17,410 nt of DNA, taken from positions 1 through 17,410 of the forward strand of contig NW_014012587.1 of NCBI RefSeq assembly GCF_000611645.1, read 5' to 3'. Shown piece by piece: positions 1-8,885 of the stretch. The notes under the pieces are model-generated. The model searched no databases. It saw only the letters and a program-made list of their open reading frames with translations, and was not told where the DNA came from. Source of the DNA: Monoraphidium neglectum. Its lineage: Eukaryota; Chlorophyta; Chlorophyceae; Sphaeropleales; Selenastraceae. The translations under genes and the position numbers were made by a program. Numbering within the stretch: the first letter of the stretch is position 1; each line of letters opens with the position of its first letter.

Positions 1-63
1 GGGGTGGGCAGGGAGAGGTTGTGCGTAATGATATAAGACCTATACAGCATAAATGCGCAAGTG

Positions 64-151
64 TAAACCTTGTTGTTTGGCACAGTCTCCGCTCCCAGGC
101 CATTGCCGACTGTAGCAACGGCCACGGCTGCCACCGAGGCGCCCTCCAACG
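64..151 (-). other. Possible further exon of the mitochondrial-protein gene
   Basis: Minus-strand frame with good third-position G/C, reading EGASVAAVAVATVGNGLGAET. A candidate acceptor (GTTGGAG) precedes it, and AACAAG|GTTTAC could be a donor. Joining it requires the alternative phase-0 donor TGG|GTGCGC in exon 2 rather than the stronger GAG|GTGGGT. The GxxLGAxT segment resembles the second COQ7 helix region and falls in the right order, but the match is short. Confidence 0.2.
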
Positions 152-228
152 TCGATGGCAGTCACCAGCGCGATGCAGAGAGGCCGTTGGTGCAAATGAG
201 CTGTCTTGGCATCCGCCCATGGAATGCT

Positions 229-290
229 TGTGTGTGTGCGCGTGCGTTCGTGCGCACGCACACACACACACTCGCCTGCGCGCACGAACG

Positions 291-340
<50 letters not shown>
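229..340. repeat. (GT)n/(CA)n tracts with a 70-bp duplication in an intron
   Basis: A GT tract (229-241) is followed by CA tracts (258-270 and 295-340). The CA run plus CTCGCCTGCGCGCAC occurs twice, at about 261-285 and 331-355, exactly 70 bp apart. The right copy abuts the exon-2 donor of the mitochondrial-protein gene. Confidence 0.9.
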
Positions 341-343
<3 letters not shown>

Positions 344-359
344 GCCTGCGCGCACCCAC

Positions 360-996
360 CTCGGCATCAGCGCTTGCACGTCTGCCAGCCGCTCCCGTTC
401 CCGCTCCGCGAAGAACGCGGCGTCAGGACGACCACGCATTAGCAGCTGCTGCGCGCCAAAGAATGTGGACATGCCCGCCTGCCAGGCGGTCACGTAAGGG
501 GAGTGGGACGAGGGCAGGGTTGGAGAGCCGCGAGGCCGGATGCACAAGCGGCTGGAATAGCACTGACCCGTCAGCCCGCCGTCCCAGGTCCGTCCGTCCG
601 CCGCGAGCTGCTGCAGCGGCGCCACAGCCGTCGGCAACGCAGGCTCCAATGGAACTCAAGAACAAGCAGCCGCATCAGTCAAAATCACACCTCTGCCAAC
701 TGCGCCTCCCGCAGCACGGCACCAAGGACGCGACGCCGCTTGACGGCATCTGCAGGCCGCGCGGCGCCGCCTTCTTCTTCGCTGGCGGCGGAGTCATCCG
801 ACCATCGCTCTGCCTTGTGACGGGCATCAGAGCCGCTGGTGGAGCACGCGCCACGGGTGCTGCCGCTGGGCGCGCCTGCTGCTGCTGTGAAGGCGCGCGT
901 GGCCGTGACACTGCAGCACTGCCACTCAGCTGCGCGGCAGAGAGGTCGGCTGCTCAAAAGCAGCGCGTTGGAGGCGCGCTGTAACGCTGGTTGCAT
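360..996 (-). CDS. Putative mitochondrial protein, 3'-partial, possibly COQ7-like
   Basis: Exon 1 is 996-691 (ATG at 996-994, 102 codons) and exon 2 is 478-360. They are joined across a 212-bp intron (donor GTGTGA at 690-685, acceptor CTGGCAG ending at 479) in phase 0. Exon 2 ends at CCGAG|GTGGGT in phase 2. Residues 1-36 form a typical mitochondrial presequence: no acidic residue before E24, Arg at 7, 17, 21 and 34, and an R-3 type cleavage site RAF|TAAA after F36. An acidic linker follows, then a helix RRVLGAVLREAQLAE-AGMSTFFGAQQLLM and ERERERLADVQALMP. That stretch aligns without gaps to the first helix of COQ7 (R-x5-E-x-G-x7-Q) and retains a candidate iron-ligand Glu, but the expected E-x-x-H His is Arg. 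I therefore make no firm functional call. The gene continues left of 360. Confidence 0.5.
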
Positions 997-2172
997 GACG
1001 CTTGATTGCGCGTGGATTCAAGGTACAATTGAAGGACGAGCGCCGAGCGCGGGTTGCGATCTTGCATGAACAGCACGCTCGAATGGACAGACGTGAGAGT
1101 TGCGTATAAGGGTCAGGTGTGCGAGCATGTGAGCTGCGTGTCTGTCCACCCAGGTCTGCGGGTTTTTGATTCTGCAGGGTGACACCAGACGGACTACTGG
1201 ACGGTATGCTAGTGTCGCAAGCGTCCCCCCGCCGTCCGTTCTCTACCAAGCCAACTGCATCGCAGCTGACATTGACACAAAGCACTTCACCAGTTGCGTC
1301 CAGGGCACCGCAGCGCGTGCCTGCCTGCTAGCCATGTCAACTGCGCCTGCCTACCAGTGTGCTTGCATCGGCTTCTGTGTTGTAAGGAAGTTGGACCAAC
1401 GCAGATGTTGAGTCACACATATGCATAAACTCCACCGTAGCATGCACGCAGTGACGATAAGTGTGTTACCGCGATGCGCCTGGAGTGGTCATCACATAGA
1501 CACCGCACACGGCAGATTTGGCAGGCAGCAGTATGCTCAAAGCGATTGCAGCATCCCCGCCTGTACCTGTTCCGCCGGTACCCTTTGATAGACTGAATCA
1601 CTGGCGCGGTAGGCGGCAGGTCGGCCAGGGCAGCATGACACGGCTTGAGTTGGAGTCACCCGGTTAAAATAGGTGCAGCACGGGTGCAAAGTACGCGAAT
1701 GCTGGGGCTCGTGTGCGTGACTCGGAGGCGGGCCGCTCCAGGGGAAAGGGATCGAGAGTAAAGTGTGCACCGCTGTTAAAGAGGCGGGGGACGTGCAAGG
1801 CAGAAGTATGGTCAGTGGGGCAGAGCCCAGCGGCTCTTGTGCATCCTCACACCATGTATTGATCCCTGACTTCAGCAAGACGCGCCAAGAGCGAGACCCC
1901 CCCCCCGCACGCACGCACCGTATATGGTTAAGGTGTACGTACAGTGGGAGTGGGTTGTTGAGCAGCACCTAAGGCCAAGTTGGCACGTCAAGTTGGCAGA
2001 CCTGCTCCTGGGCAGCTGGGGAGCAGCCACAGCAGCTGGGCTCGAGGTGCCCAACATCCTCCCAGCACCGCACAGCCCGAACACGATTTGTCTTTTTAGT
2101 GCTTCCTTACATTAACCAGAAGTATTGGAGCCCTACACAGAACGCACAACACCGACGTCAAGTCGACACATC
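997..2172. other. Divergent intergenic region
   Basis: About 1.2 kb lie between the minus-strand mitochondrial-protein gene and the plus-strand coiled-coil gene. The reading frames here are short, use A/T-rich third positions and show no homology I recognise. The region presumably holds both promoters and 5' UTRs. I see no convincing TATA box or repeat apart from a C-rich run with CGCACGCACGCAC near 1898-1920. Confidence 0.6.
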
Positions 2173-2339
2173 ATGGACTCGCGAAGGAGCGACGTCGTGG
2201 GCGCGTTCTACGCCTTGATCATGATTATGTGGACATCCTCGGCGAAGCTGGGATCCCTGCAGCTGCAACCCATTGGTGTCGTGGGTGGGGCTGGCTCGGA
2301 GGAGGAGGAGGAGTCCCAGAGGGAGCACGGCGTCGCCCG
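2173..2339 (+). CDS. Candidate first coding exon of the coiled-coil protein gene
   Basis: An ATG at 2173 opens 55 codons plus two bases, and the exon is followed by a textbook donor GTGAGT at 2340-2345. The peptide begins MDSRRSDVVGAFYALIMIMW and ends with a Glu-5 acidic stretch and HGVAR. If spliced out of phase 2, three downstream AGs keep the main frame open: AG ending at 2519, 2549 or 2627. The last is preceded by a C-rich tract. The nicest-looking acceptor, ending at 2496, gives the wrong frame (a stop at 3025), so the join is unresolved. An independent short gene is the alternative. Confidence 0.42.
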
Positions 2340-2565
2340 GTGAGTATTATACGACGTTATTGAGATCTTGTAGCGTGTCAAATTACCAAACGAGGCCTGA
2401 GAGGGGTGGTTGGCCTGCGGTTGGCGTGGTAAATGCGGCCACATGCGAGCCCGGCGTGGCTTTCACCGCGTTGTCAATTTATTGAAATGACCACAGCTTT
2501 TGTCGCGCCCAGAGCACAGCCCCTGCGGCGCGCTGGCATCGCCATGCAGTCCCACCTTCCACGCC

Positions 2566-5091
2566 ATGCTGTCGCCCCTCACCTTCAACGAATGTGCCCT
2601 TCGCCACTCTGAACCCCCCAACCATAGGCGTGCACGCCGCCAGGAGCCCAGGAAATCCATCTTCAGCTGGTTTTGGACGTCACAGCCTCGCCACGCAATT
2701 CGGAACCTTGACTTGCGGCGACGACGCCCGCCCGACCGTCTCAATCCACATGGCGACCCTCCACCGCCGGCGGCGGACGCCAGCACCCCTGCCGCCGCTT
2801 TTGCCGTGGCTGTTGGTGGGGCGGCAGTGGCTCTGCTGCAGCAGGCCGCCAGGCGCGGCCGCGCAAGCTCCTCAAGTGCGGCGGCGCCCGCTGCCCGCGG
2901 CCGCCGCAGCGGCGGCGGCCCCCCAGCGTCTTCCGCCTGCCCTGTCCCCCGGGGACTCGGCTGCGCCTCCCCAGCCGGCCGCCAAATGCGTCCAGAGGAG
3001 GCGAGCCGCCTGCACCCACTGCTGACAACGGCCCTGAGCTCGGCCTCAGAAGGCCTGAGCAACAACGTGGCGCCCGCGCATGCAGCAGAGGCGGCGCAGC
3101 GCCGGGAGTCTGCTGAGCTCGACGTCGACGCCGGCGCTGACGCCACCCCCTCCAGCAGCCTGTCCGGCAGCACCAGCAGCGGCGACCTCACCCCCTGCCT
3201 GCTCATCAGCGACAGCTGTGACAGCGACAGTGCCGCCGGCTCCTCTGCCGCAGCCATCAGCTGCCATTCCCTCACCACCCAGACCAGCGTGCCGCTGACG
3301 GAGCCCTCCCAGCACCAGCCAACCCTGGGGAGCAGCAGCCCCTCCAGCGGCAGTGCGGTAGTCAGCGTGGTTTTCAACATCTCACCCATCAAGCTGCACC
3401 TGACTGTGTCATCAGTGACGCCGGCGCCGCCGCCGGCGCCCGCCTGCCGCGAGTCGCCCGAGGCCAAAGCAGTGGCCACCAACACGCCTGCAGCGACGGC
3501 CACGGCGAGCGCTGGCTGCCAGGCCACTGTCCAGGCACAGACGCTGGCCGTCGACGCCTCAACAGACACGACAGTCATGATGACTGTGACCCCCACCAGC
3601 CGGATCCTCGGGCCCATACGCCCCACCAGGATCCCCGCCAGCCCCAGGGACAGCACCGCAGCCCCGTCCCCGCCGTCCCCTGCGGCGGCGGCGCCGCCAT
3701 CCTCTGGCGATGCACCCGCGTCGGCGCACCTCATGGCGCCCGCACCTGCCAGCGAGGTGGCCATCACGCCCTCTTCCGCGAGCCGCGCGGCCCTGGAGCT
3801 GCTCATGCAGCGGCGCGCCTTGACTCCCCCGGCGCCCGCCGGGCTGCTGCTGCCCTCGCCAGCCATGCCGCAAACAGCCAACATCACCCCTGCAGCACTC
3901 GACCTCAGCCTCTGCTGCACACCGCCGCCGCCCGCCAGCGCCGGCTGCGGCGTCTGCGGAAAAGCGGGCGCGCGCGCTGAGGCGCAGGCGGCGGCGACGC
4001 GGGCCCACGCGCAGCACGAGCTGGAGGCCGCCTTTCGCGTGCACTCTGCATCTGAGGCGCGCCTGCAGCGGCAAATTGAGTCCCTCACGCAGCAGCTGGC
4101 CGAGTCGCGCCGCGAGGCCGAGGCGCTCAGCCGCGCCGACGCCGCGCGCCGTGCCGCCGAAGCGGCCGCCCTGGCGCTGGGGGAGCCCTCCTCACCCATT
4201 CTCGACCAGCTGGCCGCCGCCAAGACTGGTGGCCGCGTCAGCAGCTTCTTCCAGCTCTGCGGCGACGGCGCGGCGCAGGCTGACTGCGCCGCTGCCGCGG
4301 AGGTGTTGGCCGCACTGCAGAACACCCTGAGCTTTGCCCAGGATGTGGTGGCAGGGGGAGCGCTGCTAGTGGATCGCGCGCCCTGCGGCTCCACACAGGA
4401 GGAAGAGGAGGCGCGGCATTGGCTGGCTGCTGGCAGCTGTGGCCGCAACAACACTCTCAGCATGGTCAAGTGCATTGCGGCCCAGAGCCTGGAGGCGAGC
4501 ACCCTCAGCGCTGACGTCAGCAACAGCAGCGGGAAGGTGGAGAGCGGAGGCTCTGTGGTCGTTCTGCACACGCCACTGCGCACGCGCAGCAGCAGGGCCA
4601 TCAACAGCAGCGGCACCAGTGCTGCTGCGAGCAGCGGCGCTGCGTGCATCAGTGGCGCCAGCAGTGGCCTCAGCCGCGGCCCTTGTGCCGCCACGAACTC
4701 GGGCAGCGGCAGTGGCGCCGGGGCCGCGGGCGGCGTTGGCGGGCCCGCCCTGAGCCCTGTGCCCGAGGAGCGCCTGAAGGGCGCCCGCAAGCCATGTGCC
4801 CCTTTCCTGCGTCGCGCCCTGAGCCTGGGCAGCTCGCAACCCGCTGTGCCGCGCGAGGCCCCCATTGAGGTGGCAGCAACGCTGCCGGCGGGTGGCTTCG
4901 ACACAGTGCGCTGGGGCCGCTGCATCTCTGAGCTGGGGGCGCAGGCCGCCAGCAGGGTTGCGGCGTGCGATGAGGGCACCCAGACGGAGTGCACGAGCCA
5001 CGGGCGCGGCGGCAGCGGCCGGGTGGAAGTGGGGTGGCTGGGGGCCCGGCTGTCAGTGGCCAGCAGCAGCCTGGGCGCAGTTCCTCTGTGA
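2566..5091 (+). CDS. Low-complexity coiled-coil protein with two TQT motifs, function unknown (main exon)
   Basis: I do not recognise a family. The frame is open from 2497 to the TGA at 5089-5091, with strong G/C bias at third positions, which argues that this frame is the coding one. The first in-frame ATG is at 2566; translation may instead enter from an upstream exon (see 2173-2339). Most of the protein is Ser/Ala/Pro-rich and likely disordered. Counting codons from 2500 as 1, a coiled coil lies at about residues 487-560 (nt 3960-4185), with heptad-like Leu/Ala spacing around LQRQIESLTQQLAESRREAE. Just before it is a Cys cluster (SLCCT, CGVCGK). A second helical stretch at about 597-625 contains AEVLAALQNTLSFAQDVV. 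Two TQT motifs occur: LTTQTSV (258-264) and DEGTQTE (824-830). No signal peptide or membrane span is evident. A scaffold or cytoskeletal role is inference. Confidence 0.7.
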   Translation: MLSPLTFNECALRHSEPPNHRRARRQEPRKSIFSWFWTSQPRHAIRNLDLRRRRPPDRLNPHGDPPPPAADASTPAAAFAVAVGGAAVALLQQAARRGRASSSSAAAPAARGRRSGGGPPASSACPVPRGLGCASPAGRQMRPEEASRLHPLLTTALSSASEGLSNNVAPAHAAEAAQRRESAELDVDAGADATPSSSLSGSTSSGDLTPCLLISDSCDSDSAAGSSAAAISCHSLTTQTSVPLTEPSQHQPTLGSSSPSSGSAVVSVVFNISPIKLHLTVSSVTPAPPPAPACRESPEAKAVATNTPAATATASAGCQATVQAQTLAVDASTDTTVMMTVTPTSRILGPIRPTRIPASPRDSTAAPSPPSPAAAAPPSSGDAPASAHLMAPAPASEVAITPSSASRAALELLMQRRALTPPAPAGLLLPSPAMPQTANITPAALDLSLCCTPPPPASAGCGVCGKAGARAEAQAAATRAHAQHELEAAFRVHSASEARLQRQIESLTQQLAESRREAEALSRADAARRAAEAAALALGEPSSPILDQLAAAKTGGRVSSFFQLCGDGAAQADCAAAAEVLAALQNTLSFAQDVVAGGALLVDRAPCGSTQEEEEARHWLAAGSCGRNNTLSMVKCIAAQSLEASTLSADVSNSSGKVESGGSVVVLHTPLRTRSSRAINSSGTSAAASSGAACISGASSGLSRGPCAATNSGSGSGAGAAGGVGGPALSPVPEERLKGARKPCAPFLRRALSLGSSQPAVPREAPIEVAATLPAGGFDTVRWGRCISELGAQAASRVAACDEGTQTECTSHGRGGSGRVEVGWLGARLSVASSSLGAVPL

Positions 5092-5170
5092 AGGTGATAC
5101 CCCCTTCTGGGGTACACAGATGTCGACAGCTGGCTTTGTATTGTTGTGGAGGCTGTCAATCGATATTGCA

Positions 5171-5175
5171 TGTAA
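5171..5175 (+). terminator. TGTAA poly(A) signal, proximal
   Basis: TGTAA, the usual green-algal polyadenylation signal, lies 80 nt after the coiled-coil gene stop, in ATTGCATGTAATC. Confidence 0.5.
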
Positions 5176-5300
5176 TCTTTGGTGAGGCGTGTGCAACCCC
5201 TGCATGTGTGTGGATGGGCACCAGCTGGTAGCAAAGTTGTGCACACTTGCAGGAATGCCTGCCACCTACAGGTCTATCACCGCCTTGCTCACAACCTTGT

Positions 5301-5305
5301 TGTAA
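5301..5305 (+). terminator. TGTAA poly(A) signal, distal
   Basis: A second TGTAA lies 210 nt after the same stop, in CTTGTTGTAACATTG. A 3' UTR of this length is more typical of green algae than the proximal site would give. Confidence 0.45.
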
Positions 5306-5690
5306 CATTGACATAGTTGAATCATGGGTTTATGCACGCCAGCTGGCCAAACAAAACTGTCGAGACGAAAGCAGCGTAGAACATCCTGCAGGAAGAAAGC
5401 GCCACAAACGTCACTGCATGTTGGATACATGCCCTATCTGCATCCTCAGTGGAACCATTCACAGCTGTACAGCCATCAAACACAAACTGTGCCAGCCGGC
5501 ACTAAACAATTCAGCTGATGCAGCGCACGTGACGGCGTTGTTGCGCCCTACCTCGCCCGCACGTGCAGAGCGCCACCTGCCGGACGCCCCAAAACCGCCT
5601 CCTTGGGCCGTCCCGAGCGCTGGCGTGGCACCATCGTCGCCCATCAGGTGTCCGAGCCCCCCACCCTGAAGCAGTAGTGTGGGTTGCGCG

Positions 5691-6332
5691 TCACATCCAT
5701 GCGCTCCAGCCCACAAACATGCGGCAGAGCTGCTCCGGGTCCTGGGCCTCTGCCAGGAGCGCGTCCACCTGAGAGGTTATGTGGGTGTATGAGTGTGTAT
5801 GTGTGTGTTAGGCAGTGTGTGTGTGAGTGTTTGTGTTAGTTTGTGTGCGTGTAAGTGTGGCTGCGAGTGTGTGTGTGTGTGTGTCTGTGTGCGCAATTGA
5901 GCGTGTGTGTAAATCAATAGGTGTTTCAGCTGTCCAGGGCAGGTTGGTTTGGGAGCTGCGAACAACTGCGGCAGCATGCACGCGAAGAGCCAGGGCAGCC
6001 CTGCCTGCTGCTGAGGCAGGGCGGACGTGCATCAAGCCCCAGACTGCAAATGCGTGTGACCAACACCTCACCCACACACCCCACAGCCAAAGAGAGAATA
6101 GGCTGCAGGCCGGCCCCACTTGGGCACTGGCCGCATCCGTGCCCAGCCCAGCCCAGCACCCCCACCTGCGCCGCCACCCCCAGCGGCTCCCCCTCCCCTC
6201 CAGCCACGCCCTCCAGCTTCTGCTTCACCCGCAGCACGGTGCGCGCCGCGTCCGCGTTGCCCAGCGCCTGGGCGGAGCCGTCGCCGCCGTTGCCGCCGCC
6301 GGTGCCGGCCCCGTCGGCGTCGCCGCTGCCGC
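5691..6332 (-). other. ATM: ATM exons 22-23: shortened regulatory linker and FATC domain
   Basis: Exon 22 (6332-6166) starts with about 20 Gly/Asp/Ala-rich residues and then the helix ARTVLRVKQKLEGV with EGEPLGVAAQ. Exon 23 (5768-5691) continues VDALLAEAQDPEQLCRMFVG and ends with WSAWM and a TGA stop. Together these form the FATC domain, which in PIKKs packs on the activation loop and is needed for activity. The chain ends in Met one residue after the conserved Trp. The intron between them is 397 bp. Confidence 0.95.
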
Positions 6333-8640
6333 CTGTGACGGACGGTTCGGGGAGGCTGGGTGTTGCAACCTTTTCAGGCTTGAATCTGCAGCCTCGCAAA
6401 ACAGGTGGTGACCCCAGACACGCCTCGACACGGCCATTGCGATTTGGCAGCAGCAGCAGCAGCAGCAGCAGTAGCAGCAGCAATGAGCCCTGTGGTACCC
6501 ACCATCCGTTGCGCCGTCCCCTGCGCCCAGGTCCTGCTGGCGCCGCTGCGCCTTTACAGGGTTCATCTGCCACCTGCAGGTGGCGTGACAGGGGCCGACT
6601 TGATGTCATTTAGGAGAGTGGGCTGGGGAGGTGGGGTGCGGTGGGCAGGTCCCGGAGAGCTATTGAAGCGTCGTGAGCCGGCCAACCGCGTTCCCTCAGC
6701 TGCTCAAAGCTCGGCTCAAACCGCAGATGCACATGTCAAACGAAATGAAGGCACAGGTCTCCCAACGCAAGCGCTGCAGGCTTGTACCGGCGGCTGCTGT
6801 TGTCCTGACAGGCACCCGCCCCCCAGCCCGGGACGGCTCGGCACAGGACAGAGGGGGCATGGTAGCACTCCCGGGGCCCGCGTCCCCCACCTGTAGAGTG
6901 GGTCGTGCAGGACCACCTCCACAACAGTCAGCAGCGCCTCCTTGTTGCGCCGCAGGACCTGGGAAACAGGTGGGCGGGAGTCGGAAAGCTTGCACCACAG
7001 AGCGAGCTGACCATGCGGCGCACACGCGGATGATGCGCCAGGGGGCTCGCAGGACGTGATGCCAGGCCAGGCCTGGGCAGCCCATCCATGCTTTGGGTGA
7101 AAGCATCTGACCAAAAGCAAGACAAAACCCTCAACCCTCAACCCTATAATGCTCAGGTCTGTGACGCTCTTGACTTTGGGCCTTTTTGGGCGCGGCCCGC
7201 GCCCACCCGCAGCGTCTCCTCGCAGCAGCGCCGCATGGGCCCCTCCACACCAAACGCGCCCATGCCGTCCACTACGTCTCTCGTCAGCCGGAAGGGCACC
7301 TGGCGGTGTGTTGTGGGTGTGTTTGTATGTGTGTGGGTGTGAGGTGGGTGCATGTGTGTGTGCATGCGTGCGTGCGTGTGTGTCTGCGCGTGTGTGTGCG
7401 TGTGTGTGCAGATATCAACAGAGCTCAAGTCTGGCGACACCCTTCGCGTGCTTGCAGAAGCCAGGAGAGCTGCCTGGCAAGCCAATCCCCCGATGTTCGT
7501 CTGCGGATGAGAGTAGCCACCAACAGAACAGCAACGGCTGCCATGGCCCTTGCCTGTCCACCGCTCACCCGCTCCTCCCCACCTTGGGCCCTCTGGGACC
7601 CACAACTTGCCACCAATCTCCGGCCCCTCCCACAGCGACCCACAGGCCTGCGAATTTTCACCCACCGTCTCTGGCGTGTTGAGGAACATGCCCTGCTCGA
7701 AGGCCACCCCCAGGTCGATCTGCAGCACCGCGGCGCTGCTCTTGTCCAGCAGCATGTTGCCCAGGTGGCGGTCCCCTTTGACCAGGTGCGGGGCGGGGAC
7801 GGGGACGCAGATTTCAGTTGGGGGTTGGGGATGCAGGGTGATAAAGCGTGCGTTGTGTTGGTCGCATCTATACGTATTCTCAATTACGGTGTTCAAAACG
7901 CCTACAGCAATCCGTTTGACCGAGTGCGGCTGCGCAGTACAAGCTGCTGAGCAGAAACACCTCGTGCATGTGTTGCTACACGCGTGCGCGTGCGCCGGCC
8001 GTCCAGTCCGCTCACCCAGCCCGATGACGAAACCCGCCATGGAGCTGACCGCGATGGACCGCGTGTATCGCGTGCGCGCCTCGAACCAGGCCGCCGGCGC
8101 GCGGAACGCCTCCAGGAAGAAGTTGTGGAAGACGGGCGGGAAGCGGGACAGGCACTCGAGGAAGGAGGGCAGCAGCTGCTCGGCGGGCGCCTTGCTCATC
8201 TTGTTGTAGCAGTCGAACCAGGACCAGCCGCCCCTTGAGCGGTAGCTAAGGTGTGTGAAGGGGAGGAACGTTTGACAATGTGTGTGTGTGTGTGCACGCG
8301 CGCGCGCACACATGTGCTGAGGCTACGCAGATCAGATCATTATCGCGCAGATTTTGGCAATCCCAGCGCCTGCACGACCCCCAGCTTGCCCCAGGACCCC
8401 ACCAATTCACCCACAGGCCAGCAGTGTGATGCGGCAGGTGCAAACAATAGGACGATTCCCGCGGCGTACTCACCGTGCATGTGCGCCGCTCTGCCTGTTG
8501 CGCCCCGCCAGGTAGTCGGCCATCGGCACAGTGTTCTCCACCCACTGCACCAGGCCTGGTGCAGTTTGTGATGCGGTGGTGTTGGTGGTGCATGTGTGTG
8601 CGCGTGCATTGTGTGTGCGTGTGCGTGCGTGTGTGTGTGC

Positions 8641-8692
<52 letters not shown>

Positions 8693-8831
8693 ATTATTAT
8701 TGGCAGTTCATTTGACACATGGCGTGTAAACGTTGGCGTGCTCATCAGAGGATTGTGAAACGCGGTTGGCAGGCCCCGCCTTCCTGCTGCGCGCCCATTA
8801 GAGGTGGCCCCGCCAAAACACGCACACTTAC

Positions 8832-8885
<54 letters not shown>

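Larger units (their letters stand above)
5092..5690. other. Convergent 3' intergenic region
   Basis: The 599 bp between the stop codons of the plus-strand coiled-coil gene and the minus-strand ATM gene are lower in GC than the flanking coding DNA and hold no supported gene. They contain the plus-strand poly(A) motifs listed separately. No TTACA (the minus-strand TGTAA) is present, so the ATM cleavage site is not defined. Confidence 0.7.

Noticed and set aside
70..984. A 304-codon plus-strand open frame
   Set aside because: It runs through the (CA)n tract as poly-His-Thr and covers both exons and introns of the minus-strand gene, whose exon 1 has a mitochondrial presequence and proper splice sites.
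2497..3025. Splicing of the 2173-2339 exon to the acceptor ending at 2496
   Set aside because: Although this is the best-looking acceptor, it leads into a frame that stops at 3025 and does not match the long coding frame.
2463..5246. A 927-codon minus-strand open frame opposite the coiled-coil gene
   Set aside because: It is the antisense shadow of a G/C-third-position gene: its protein is Arg/Ser/Ala/Cys-rich with no domain, its third positions are less biased, and it lacks splice or poly(A) signals. The plus frame has a coherent coiled coil and TGTAA downstream.
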